DNA from: Helopsaltes ochotensis
Taxonomy: Eukaryota > Chordata > Aves > Passeriformes > Locustellidae
Length of the DNA stretch: 64,000 nt
Direction: 5' to 3'
NCBI GenBank assembly: GCA_013400155.1
Contig: VXBM01000272.1
Span: 760,285-824,284, forward strand
In this document: in pieces, positions 1 through 8,580 of the stretch
How positions within the stretch are numbered: position 1 is the first letter of the stretch
Layout of the letters: every line of letters begins with the position of its first letter
Notes under the pieces: generated by a model
Database searches by the model: none
What the model was told of the DNA's origin: nothing
The model's input: the letters and a program-made list of their open reading frames with translations, nothing else
Position numbers and translations under genes: made by a program

Positions 1-197
1 ACCAAAAAGGCTGTTAAAAACATTAGGGCCGGCTGCCCAGGGAAGTAGTGGAGTCAGCTTCGCTGGAGCTATTCAAAATATGTATAGATGTGGAGCTTAG
101 GGACACGGTTAGTGGTGGACTTAGCGGTGCTGGGATAATGGTTGGACTTGGCAACCTTAAAGTTCGTTTCCATCCTGAATGAGTTGGTAATTCTATG
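1..197 (+). mobile_element. CR1 LINE 3' end, truncated by window edge
   Basis: The text around 33-62 (GGCTGCCCAGGGAAGTAGTG) followed by a 'local' GGAGCTATTCAAAAT block, a GATGTGGAGCTTAGGGACA block and a 'GTTGGACTTGGCAACCTTAAAG' type block is the usual order at the 3' end of avian CR1 elements. It finishes in TTCTATG at 191-197, the CR1 terminal repeat. The 5' part would lie left of the window. The copy is diverged and non-coding. Confidence 0.8.
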
Positions 198-519
198 TTT
201 TTTACTTGTGAAATTGCAACATATTCTTCACCAGAAAAGAAAAGGTGACTGTAATGGCCCTAAAATCTGCTGCTCTTTGTAAATGCAGGTATGTGCTTGT
301 AACTAAGATTCAGACCTGAGTTCACAGTGGATTCTCTAATGCCTAATAAAGGTTGAGTTCATTCTGTTTCCCCTCTTGGCCCACCAGTTTTTAAAAGCTT
401 TCGGGAACTTTTTGTCAACGAGATCTATCCAGTTCTGTTGTGGTGACTATGAAGCAAGGGATTTAAAAGTAATTGGGGAGACAGAGGAAGCAGACACACA
501 AGCAGCAAGCATGGTTACA
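198..519. other. Intergenic, nothing recognised
   Basis: Mixed-composition unique-looking sequence between a CR1 end and an LTR-like element. The short open frames have no recognisable domain, and no splice-bounded exon is apparent. Confidence 0.6.
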
Positions 520-851
520 TGTTGCCCTGATTCTTGCAGCCTTTCTGATGTTGTTCACAGTTTCTTGATGTTTTCATAGTTCTTAGTTCTTTCTCACACT
601 AGTGTTATAGATAGCATGTTTTTGAAAAACAGGAAATGTTTACATTCTTTCCTTGGGGGAAGGAACAATTCATAGACTGTTGGTTTGAACATTGTGATTG
701 GAGGGGTGGAAACATTCTCCTCCAATCCATGGTCTAGATGGAAATATTATATAAATGGAGTCAGAAAATGAACTTCCTTCTTCCTCTCTTGTCCTGAACA
801 AGTGGAGAGTCCATGTGTTCTTTCAGTGCCGAACAGTGACAGTTACACAAG
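520..851 (+). mobile_element. LTR-like element, family copy 1
   Basis: This segment starts TGTTGCCCTGATT, has a TATA-like ATTATATAAATGG near 747, and ends near TTACACA. It aligns by eye with 29774-30058 and 61716-62065. All three share the TG(T/C)(T/C)GCCCTGATT start followed by a GCCTT block, a GACTGTTGGT-type block, and a CTCCAATCC(A/C) block just before the TATA position. The pattern (TG start, TATA box about 230 bases in, no coding) fits a solo LTR of a songbird endogenous retrovirus. The exact right boundary and any target-site duplication were not resolved. Confidence 0.6.
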
Positions 852-2017
852 CTTAAAAATGAGGCTGAATATAATTTGTGGCTACAACAGTGTATGACTT
901 CTCAACATCCCAGAGCCATGTTCTACACAGTAGTGAGATCCTAGAGAAAGACAAGGATGAGATCCAAAAGGAGTTACAAAACCTCTCTGAAGTACTAATA
1001 AGGCAAAAATTATCTAATGCCTGGAGAGCTTCTCTCTTCCTCCCCCTTCACATCTTGTTTTGGTTTTGCAGCAGTTTTGAGAACGAGGAGTTTTTAACAA
1101 ATCAGGTTATTTGACAAAAGCAGCTAATATTGCAGGAACATAGTACATACAGGCAGCAGGCTCTAAAACTCAAGTTAATAAACTGCCAAATAGTAGAAGT
1201 AGAGTTTTGTTGAAAAATCCCAGTCATCTGATATGTAGGTGTGTAGAACATGATAGTTTGTTGGCTGTCCCTGCTTACAAACCATGTGTTTTAAGCAGAA
1301 AAAAAGAAAAAGAGAGAATTATTTATTCCTGTATGACTTTTGACAGATGATCTGACAATAGACTACTCTGATGACTTTGTACCAACCACATTTCGCTTTG
1401 CAGTGACAAAACACACTGCATACGCTAGGGCAATACAATTTTCTGTGTTACTTGCACATGGTGTTGGTGAAAAAACCCTGCAGAAATCTCACCCTTCAAC
1501 TGCACTTAGTGTCAGGGCAGGAGAGTAGCCCACAGTGGACTTGCTAGGTTTGTTTTATGGATCTTTCCCATTCCTCTTTTCTTTTGGTTTCCATGGTTCC
1601 AAAGGAATACTCTCTTAGTGTACTGCACTATGGGAAGAACTTTGACCTTGCTCATGTGAACAACGTCTTTGGTTGTTGCAGTTACAAACTTTAAATTAAG
1701 CTTTTGCACCTTGGTTAGAGGTCTAACATCTAGCATGGGTTGGATTGTGGCTGTTGGATTGACAAAATGTAATTAAACTGTTTTTTAATAGGCATCCTGC
1801 AATTCCATTTTGGTAGTTTCAAAATAAGTATCCCATTTGGCAACAGCTTATTTTTCAGAATAATGTGCCATAAAATTGTAAATATTTTGGTTTGACCCTG
1901 GAAATGAGGATTATAGGTAAAAAGTGTAAATTTGGGGCTGATGTGGTGCTGATCTGCTTCCTAGATAAAGGTGTGACAGCCATTGGACACTGTCTACCTC
2001 TTTCTTTTCACATAATT
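852..2017. other. Intergenic, nothing recognised
   Basis: AT-rich unique-looking DNA. Open frames at 878-1114, 1340-1528 and 1512-1736 are short, without recognisable domains or convincing codon structure. No RNA gene is apparent. Confidence 0.6.
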
Positions 2018-2272
2018 ATAGAATGGTTTGGATTGGAACGGACCTTAAAGACCATCCAACCCCATGCCATTGGCAGGGACACCTTCCTCGGGTTGCTCAG
2101 AGCCCCACCGAGCATGGCTTTGGACACTTCCAGGGATGGGGCATCCACAGCTTCTCTGGGAAACCTGTGCCAGTGCTTCACAACCCCCATAGTTAAGTTT
2201 CTTCTATATACCATGTAAATTTCTTCTCTCCCAGTTTGAACCCTTTACTCCTTGTCCTATCACTAAGGTCCT
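2018..2272 (-). mobile_element. CR1 LINE 3' end, antisense
   Basis: Read on the plus strand it begins ATAGAATGGTTTGGATTGG, the reverse complement of a CR1 3' terminus. It continues through the GACCATCCAACC, GGTTGCTCAGAGCCCCA, TTCCAGGGATGGGGCATCC and CTTGTCCTATCAC blocks in the standard CR1 order. The copy stops near 2272, where the next consensus block is absent. It may belong to the same insertion as 3128-3776, with unrelated sequence between, but this is not certain. Confidence 0.9.
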
Positions 2273-3127
2273 GTTTGCTTTTATTGATGATGCCCTGCAG
2301 TTGCTGCTCATCTTCAACTGCAGATTCAGGGAAGGACTGCTTTTCCTCTTTGAAATGTCCTGGGCTCCTATGTAGTCTGAACAGACAGAGAACCAGATTT
2401 TCTTTACAGAATTTAGTAGCCACATAGCATATCTGTAAATGTTGATGTTTGTGGCTTCTTTTGCCAGATACAAATTGCAGTGGGAGTGTCATTTAAGGAA
2501 GAATGTTTAGCTCTGAAGTGACAGAGCTGTGTCAAAATTTCTGCACAGGCTGCCTGCAGATCCTGGAAGGCATTGTGATACACACTATATTAGTCTCCAT
2601 TGCCATGCTCTACTCAAATATATACAAAAGATCAGCTGGGATGACTCTCACAGTTCCTGAAGCAGGACTTTGTAATGGCAGGGTTAGGAATGCCTATGGT
2701 TATGTAGCCTGTCCAGGAGCTGATCCGTCTTCTCTTTTAGTTCATTTCGGGTTTTCAGTTTCTTATGGAATTTAATAAGCTGACTTTCTTAGAATTTTTA
2801 AGAGCTAAACTTAAAATGACTTATGTTATTAAAATAGTTCACTGACCTGATCTGGCTGCCATAGTTTTACACAAAGTGCAGGGTGATCTCATTGCTATCT
2901 CTTTTAAAGTGATCAGCAGCCCTTGATCTGTTCTATACCTACAACATGAATATTTAGGAACAGCTGGAAAGAGACACAGAAGTATAAACATGCAGGACAA
3001 ACTGATGGAGCAGTCCCACCACTCTGTCTTTCAGTACAGCTGAGCAGTCTGCAGATAATTCAAGCCTTTATGGAGTGTCTCCTGCCTTGAATAAAGCGAT
3101 TGCAAGGGGTCTTGATGTGCTTCCCAA
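2273..3127. other. Intergenic, nothing recognised
   Basis: Sequence between two antisense CR1 pieces. It does not follow the CR1 block order, so it is either a later insertion or unrelated DNA. No gene or RNA is recognised. Confidence 0.5.
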
Positions 3128-3776
3128 GTCCTGCTGGTCCCGCTATTCCTGATACAAGCCAGGATGTCATTGGCTTTTGGACACCTGGGTACACACTGGC
3201 TCTTGTTCAGCTCCTGTCGACCACCATTCCCTGGTCCTTTTCCATCAGGCAGTTTTCCAGCCACTCTGCCCCAAGCCTGGGGCTTTGCCCAAAGTTGCTG
3301 TGACCCAAGTGTAGGACCTGGCACTTGGCCTTACTGATCTTATACCTTTGGCCTTGGCCCAGCAATCCAACCTCTCCAGACACCCCTGCAGAACCTTTCT
3401 GAAGCAGACGCAGCTTGGTCTCGCCAGCTTGGTATCATTTGCAAACTGGGAGATCTTTCCCTGACCCCCTTTTCCAGATTGTTGATACAGATATCAAACA
3501 CAACAGGCTCCAGTACTGAGACCTAGGGAACTCCACCCATGGCTGGCTCCAGCTGGGTAACTCCGTCACCCCTCACTCTGGGCCCAGCCCCACAGCCACT
3601 TCTGTACCCAAAGAGTGCCATGTCCAAGCCATGAGCAGCCGCTTTCTCCAGGAGAATGTTGTGGGAAATAGCATCAAAGGCTAAACTCCTGGAAAACAAG
3701 AGCCACAGCCCCTCCCTCAGGTACGAAGTGGGTCATCTTGTCATGGGAGGATGTCGGGTCTGTCAAACAAGCCTTA
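3128..3776 (-). mobile_element. CR1 LINE fragment with reverse-transcriptase coding remnants, antisense
   Basis: On the minus strand 3682-3630 translates as AFDAISHNILLEKAAAHG, a clear match to the AFDxxSHxILLEKLAAHGL block of the CR1 reverse transcriptase. Plus-strand landmarks such as TGACCCAAGTGTAGGACCTGGCACTTGGCCTT (in two overlapping pieces around 3301-3332) and CCAGTACTGAGACC (around 3513) are in the right consensus order. The reading frame is broken, so this is a dead fragment. The right end (CATCTTGTCATGGG...AAACAAGCCTT) abuts a CR1 segment from further along the element, implying an internal deletion or rearrangement at 3776/3777. Confidence 0.92.
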
Positions 3777-4035
3777 CATTAAGTACCTCAGCCTCTTCCT
3801 CTCCTTTGTCACTGTGTTAGGCCCTGCAATCCAGGAAAGGCTGGAGGTTGTCCTGACCCCTCCTTTCATTGTTAACGTACTTATGGAAACATTTTTTATC
3901 TTCTTTTACAGCACTGGGTAAATTAACATCCAGTTAGGCTTTGGTCTTTCTGACTTCCTCCCTGCATAACCCCTTGAAAGCTGTGTAGGCTTCCTGCCCC
4001 TTCTTCCAAAGGTCCTAAACACTCTGGTTTCAAGT
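3777..4035 (-). mobile_element. CR1 LINE fragment upstream of ITPRIPL1-like copy A
   Basis: Plus-strand text starts ACATTAAGTACCTCAGCC and runs through TTTGTCACTGTG, a GGAAACATTTTTTAT block, a TTAGGCTTTGGTC block and CCCTTCTTCCAAAGGTC, all in CR1 order. It is a paralogue of the CR1 piece at about 4820-5098, offset by about 1,043 bases, and belongs to the duplicated unit described for copies A and B. Confidence 0.85.
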
Positions 4036-4444
4036 GGCTTCCATGTAAATTCCATGAGCGTTCCACCTGAGTTCCATGCCAGGAGCTGGCGGGGCGGGGT
4101 GCGGCCGTGGAGCCCCGGTGTCTGTGACACCAGAGGGGACATGTCCCCAGGCACGGCACCCGCAGCGCCAGCGCTGCAGGGCGGCTCCAGCAGCGCTGGG
4201 TGCGGCTGGAGGGGCAAGGCTGGGCCGAGCGGGGCCAGGCCAGGAGCACCGGCCCCTGGGGAGCTTCCAAGGCTGGGGAGAGGGAGCGGGGGCGGTGGAG
4301 AGCACCTCGGGCAGGGCAGGCGCCACCACTGGGGACTGTGCCCTGTCCCTGGGCCCTCCATTTCCTGCCCCCGCTGCCCCAGCTGCCCTCTCCCTGCTAT
4401 CCGACCCCACTGAGCCCCTTCTCTCTCTCCTCCTCCTTCAGGCC
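4036..4444 (+). promoter_or_regulatory. CpG-rich 5' flank and splice acceptor of ITPRIPL1-like copy A
   Basis: From 4079 to about 4400 the sequence is strongly G+C rich, with about 20 CpG counted by eye, the densest CpG cluster in the window. It ends in a pyrimidine tract CTCTCTCTCCTCCTCCTTCAG immediately before GCCATGG (ATG at 4445), a convincing 3' splice site next to the start codon. This arrangement (5' non-coding exon, intron, then coding exon) suggests DNA-level duplication of a genomic locus rather than a retrocopy. Copy B has a homologous but CpG-poor flank (5099-5487). Long open frames on both strands here come from G+C richness and are not considered genes. Confidence 0.5.
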
Positions 4445-4600
4445 ATGGCTGGAAAGTTCACCAAAATCCTGCTGGTGCTGGCCATCCTCCAGTACGCACT
4501 GAGGGCAGATGGCCAGGCAGTGAAGACCACGGCAGAGGTTCTGACACAGCATGAGGAACAGCATGGCCAGATGACTTGGCTGGTGAGAAGGATTGTAAAT
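4445..4600 (+). pseudogene. ITPRIPL1-like: ITPRIPL1-like copy A, truncated 5' coding part
   Basis: An ATG at 4445 in a GCCATGG context opens a signal-peptide-like N-terminus (MAGKFTKILLVLAILQYALR) followed by a hydrophilic, helix-prone stretch (QHEEQHGQM). This is the N-terminal layout of avian ITPRIPL1-like proteins, single-pass membrane proteins with an extracellular N-terminus and a cytoplasmic Mab-21-like body. Homology to copy B ends near 4600. The frame then runs to a TGA at 4805-4807 through sequence that is at least partly antisense CR1, so the 120-residue reading frame ends in a non-native tail and lacks the membrane segment and body. A GGTGAGAAGG donor-like site starts at 4582-4583, exactly after codon 46. 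A truncated gene is the best reading; a short secreted product cannot be excluded. Confidence 0.6.
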
Positions 4601-4689
4601 CACTCAAGTGGTTGGGCAGCTGGGAATAACTCCTGGTTCCTCTGTGAAGAGCAGGGCAGTCATCCTCTAGCATGGGCTGAGTTTAACAG

Positions 4690-5098
4690 TGCCTGCATCC
4701 CGCTTGGGTGCCTCTGCCCTGCTGTTGTTTCCTGCCTGCTCCTCATCTGTTTTCTAGTTCAGGGGCCTGGGTACATGGACAACAACTGGACTTACTCTAC
4801 AGACTGAGGCAAAGAAGGCATTAAACATCTCACTCTCTTCCTCATTCTATCTCACTGTATTTCACCCCCATCCAGTAAAGCATGGAGATTCTCCTTAGCC
4901 CTCCTTTTTGTTGCCAATGAACTTGCAGGAACATTTTTTATTCTCTTATATGACAGTTAATATATAACCAGATTCAGTTGTAGTTGGGCTTTGGCCCTCC
5001 TGATTTTCTTCCCGCACAACCCCATGACAGCTGTGCAGTCCTCCCAAAAGGCTGACCCTTCTTCCAAAGGTCATAAACTCTGGTTCCATCTGAATTCC
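4690..5098 (-). mobile_element. CR1 LINE fragment between ITPRIPL1-like copies A and B
   Basis: Clear CR1 order on the plus strand: GTTCAGGGGCCTGGGTACAT, then ACAACTGGACTTACT, GACTGAGGCAAAGAAGGCAT, a TGGAGATTCTCCTTAGCCCT block, AGTTGGGCTTTGGCCCTCC and TCTTCCAAAGGTCATAAACT. From about 4820 rightwards it is the paralogue of 3777-4035. The start is approximate; matches before about 4747 are weak. Confidence 0.88.
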
Positions 5099-5487
5099 AT
5101 TTAGTTTCTTTCCAAAGCCCAGCCTGGCTGGGCAGGGTGTCACTGTGGGGCTCCGATGTCTCTGACATGAGAGGGGACAGGTCCCCAGATGTCCTGTGTG
5201 GCAGCGTAAGTGCTGCAGTGTGGCTTGAGGCAGGCTGGGGGAAGGATGAGGGACAGACAAGAAGCACCAGCACCCAGGGGAACTTCTAAGGTTGAACAGA
5301 GGGTGCAGGGGCTGCGGAGAGTGTCTTAGGCAGTGCAGGTTCCATTCTTGGGGCAAGTGCCCTCGGGGCTGTGGGGATGGCTGCCTCCATCCCTGGGCCC
5401 TACAAATCCAACCCCAGCTGGCCCAGCTGCCATCTGCCCACTTCCCAACCCTGATGAGCTGCTTTCTCCCTCCTCCTCCTCCTCCAG
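5099..5487 (+). promoter_or_regulatory. Decayed 5' flank and splice acceptor of ITPRIPL1-like copy B
   Basis: This aligns with 4036-4444: GTCTCTGACATGAGAGGGGAC matches GTCTGTGACACCAGAGGGGAC in copy A, and both carry GAAGCACCAGCACCCAGGGG-type and CATCCCTGGGCCCT-type blocks. Only about four CpG remain, against about 20 in copy A, while TG and CA are frequent at matching positions. The pyrimidine tract CTCCCTCCTCCTCCTCCTCCAG ends at 5487 and preserves the splice acceptor. Confidence 0.5.
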
Positions 5488-6284
5488 GCCAGAGCTGGAA
5501 GGATCACCAAAATCCTGGTGCTGCTGGGCATCCTCCAATACACAATGAGAGTGGATCCTCCATCAGTGAAGGTCACAGAAGAGCTCCTGAAGCAGCATGA
5601 GAAGGCACACACCGTGGAGATGGATGAGCTGCTGGTGATGGAGCAGAGGATGCAAAAGCAGCATGGGCTCACCCCAGGAAGAATGCTCCTCTTGGCTTGC
5701 CAGGAGTGGTGGTTCTGGGTCAGTGCTGAAATCCTCCTTGTGCTCTTTGGGATCTTCTGGCTGCCCAGGCAGAACAGCTCTGACTGTGATGACAGCAGCC
5801 AGTGGGAAACCTCCACCAGCACCCAGGAGGAGAATTGTGAGGATAATCCTGACTCTTATGATCCACCAGAGAAGGCCCCAGATAAGGTAGGGTCCTCTGG
5901 CACATTTGCCAAGCCTTTCCCATGAACAGCTCTCTGAGGGCTGCGTCCAGCCATGAGAGCTGGCAGTGCCAACAAACACCCGAATGCCCAAAGGACATGA
6001 TTGACCCCCTGCTCCTGCCCCTGAGACCACTCATTGTGCACTTTTTCCACTAGAGCTAGGCACTGTGGAGGTTCTGCTGGCGAGACACCCCTGTGGCCAT
6101 GGAGAGCAGCGGCAGGAAAACGTGCTGTGCTACCTCCTCTCCCGGCTGAGGAGGCAAACAGGAGTTCAGATGCCTGCTTCCTGTTCAGCCCCGGCAATTA
6201 GTCCCAGTTGTGATGATCCCTCTGCCAGGAAGTGTGGAACTCTTGGTAAATGTGTTTGTAAAATTGTTTATTTGTTTTAATAAA
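5488..6284 (+). pseudogene. ITPRIPL1-like: ITPRIPL1-like copy B, broken gene with membrane segment and body fragments
   Basis: After the acceptor the expected start codon reads AGA (5491-5493) where copy A has ATG. The frame stays open to a TGA at 5923-5925; the first in-frame ATG is at 5545, which would drop the signal peptide. Encoded features in order: signal-like ITKILVLLGILQY, charged helix (5560-5660), one membrane span WVSAEILLVLFGIFWLP (about 5707-5766), then a Ser/Asp/Glu-rich linker. Past the stop, 5996-6052 reads DMIDPLLLPLRPLIVHFFH, resembling the DIVYRLLVPLKPP...HSFH block of ITPRIPL1 from recall. It is followed by TAG-AGC-TAG where the family has CTG-GAG-CTG, consistent with a frameshift. 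At 6107-6130 the frame reads GEQRQENVLCYLL, similar to the REQxxxNMLCFLHH region. The C-terminal body is largely missing before an AATAAA. Length is far below the roughly 500 residues usual for the family. Assignment is by recall of the family and was not searched. Confidence 0.65.
6279..6284 (+). other. Polyadenylation signal of ITPRIPL1-like copy B
   Basis: AATAAA lies in a TTTATTTGTTTTAATAAATCC context, followed within 30 bases by GT-rich sequence (GAGTGTTGGGGGTTGGTG), the usual downstream element. It sits at the 3' end of the ITPRIPL1-like remnant and before CR1 sequence resumes at 6341. Confidence 0.5.
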
Positions 6285-6340
6285 TCCTGTTTGAGCAAGA
6301 GAGTGTTGGGGGTTGGTGCTCCTTGATCCTGAACTACAAA

Positions 6341-6525
6341 GTGAGTCACTTGTCATAGGAGAGATAGGTTGGTCAGGCAGGACCTGTCTTTCACAAACTC
6401 ATCCTGGCTGGGCCTGATGCCCTGGCTGTCCTGTGTGTGCCACATGATGGCTCTTGAGCTGCTCCATGACCTGCCTTGGCACCAAATTCAGGCTGGCAGG
6501 TCTGTATTTCTTCACACTGTCCAGT
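6341..6525 (-). mobile_element. CR1 LINE fragment right of ITPRIPL1-like unit
   Basis: The plus strand reads GTGAGTCACTTGTCATAGGAG, then GGTTGGTCAGGCAGGACCTG, CTTTCACAAACTCATCCTGGC, a TGGGCCTGATGCCCTGGCTG block and a GGCACCAAATTCAGGCTGGC block, the standard antisense CR1 order. Its first 45 or so bases overlap in consensus with the right end of 3128-3776, so the gene module appears to interrupt one CR1 region. Confidence 0.85.
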
Positions 6526-8217
6526 TTTGAATACCAGAGACTCTTGAATGTCCTCCTCGGTCCAGCTCTGAACAGTGCCTGCAGAGGTGCAGGGAGTTGC
6601 TCAGCACTATGTGCTGTGACAGGTTGTTTCCATTTCCTACTTCTCACATGGTTCTTTCAGTAAGGAATTTTGTTTTCTGTATATTGCCAGAAGAGCTGGA
6701 TTGCATACCCAGCACCCAATATATACTTCAGCTGGAGGGATGGCTATAGACTTTTATTTCAAAATAGGCAGTAGTGTTTGGGGGCAGAAGACCATATGGG
6801 CCATCAAAGCCTGAACCTGTAAGGCTTTAAAAACATTCAGGCACTTTTTTATTGTTCAAATTACTGACAACACATTTCCAACTTCTTCCCTTGAAAAATT
6901 GTGTCCAGTCACCTTGCAGGGCCTCTTTTTACACATCCAGTGCTGGCTTTGAATATTTGTTTTGCACTACAAGTGCTTTCTTAAACAGGCAGTCTGTCTA
7001 AATTCAATGTGTTTGATGTAAGGACAGGGGGTGTAAATAACAGATTAAGGGTAATCTGTTACTCTTTTGGTCCCAGGGCATCTTTGCCTGTTGCAGTGTC
7101 TTTATTCACTAAGCCAGAGACCACATTAGGCAAATCTTTTTCCTTGATTCATGGTGCCTGAACCCAACATTAGCTGTGATTTCCCTCCTACCAATCCTTT
7201 CCAATGAGTAAAGGTGGGGAGATAAACACCACTTAGCTAATATGCTTTGTGATCTTGTCAATCCTCGTGACAAGATAACTAACACTGTGCTATTTTGCAC
7301 ATCTATATTATATATTACATATCAAATATAGTTAAAATAGCTTGAAAAATCTAATTTGAATGTCCCAGTGTCAGAAAATACAGTATGAAGACTGAAGGCT
7401 ATCCTTTTGAGAGTACACTGTATTTTAATTGGCATCCCTATTCAAAATATGTGAAATAATATCCAGTAGACCTCATCACCCTGGCAATGAAGACAAGTGA
7501 AATTGTGTCCCATCTGACATGCCTGGTGGATATAAAATCACACAGTTTTTATCATACATAGCAGACTGCTAATAATTCTTAGGAATCAGAGAATTAAAAT
7601 TTATTAGAAAGATTGGAGGTTTTTGTTGTTGTTTTAACTAATTTAAATTCACTGTATTATACAAAAGAGATTTGAGTGCCTTCATGTCATTAATTAAAAA
7701 TGTTAGTAACTTCACAGAGACCGAACTTCAGAAAGCTCTCTCCTTTGAACGATCCTATCAGTGTAAAAACAAATTCTTTATACTTAAAATGGAGAGCAGA
7801 ATAAAATCCAAAAGGGTACTGCCTTGCCTAAAGGCAATTGTGAGTAGTAATCTGTTGATTCTATTGGTGCCCACTTGGGGACTCAATGATAGGGAGTGGG
7901 AAGGAATTTATTTGTTTTATCCCAGAGGAGGTTTTGAGATATTTATTTTTTTCCTTGTGCAGCGTAGAGAAAGAAAACTGGTATCTTGAAAATTTTCAAG
8001 GACTGGTAATCTGAAAGTTATGGATAATTTAATTTTCAAATACATTACTAGAGGAAATTATGGAATTATTGAATAGAAGTCTGACAAACTGGAAAAGCTC
8101 CCCAAATCCACATTTTAATTTTCTGTTTTCAAAAACCTGTGAAAGGGAGATCTCCTATTGAAAAAAAGTGGTCTGTAAAAAAATTCTCAATCAAAATTTA
8201 GGCTCACAAAATTTATC
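6526..8217. other. Intergenic, nothing recognised
   Basis: AT-rich sequence. The open frame at 7672-7989 (105 codons) has low-complexity, Lys/Ile/Phe-rich content and no domain. No RNA gene or repeat family is recognised. Confidence 0.6.
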
Positions 8218-8580
8218 ACAGAATGATTGTGATTAGAAGGGACCTTTGGGTCCAGAAACCCCTGCTCGAGAAAGGCAATGAGAGCACGTTGTCCAGAGCC
8301 ATGTCCAGGTATTTTTTAGTTACCTCAAAGGATGGAGACTCCACCACCTCCTTGGGCAACCTGTGCCAGTTCTACAGTGAAAAGATATTTCCTAATATTC
8401 AGAGAACCTCTTGTATTTCAGTTTGTGGGCACTGTCTCTGCTCCTGTTGTTGAGCAGCACTGAGAGGAGCCTGGCCCTGTCCTCTTTGCACCCTCCCTTC
8501 AGGATCTGTGCACATCAGTGAGATCCCTCCTGAGCCTTTTCCTCTCTCGCTGAGCAGTGTCAAAAGCCTGACAATAGCCA
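8218..8580 (-). mobile_element. CR1 LINE 3' end, antisense
   Basis: It begins ACAGAATGATTGTGATTAGAAGGGACC and goes on through GACTCCACCACCTCCTTGGGC, AACCTGTGCCAGTTC, AGATATTTCCTAATATTCAG and a GATCCCTCCTGAGCC block in CR1 order. The copy is diverged and relatively long (about 360 bases); internal pieces are missing. No flanking duplication was identified. Confidence 0.82.

Noticed and set aside
4030..4413. Several frames of 100-150 codons on both strands
   Set aside because: They overlap in four or more frames in a sequence of very high G+C, where stops are rare. The real signal is the CpG-rich flank of copy A.
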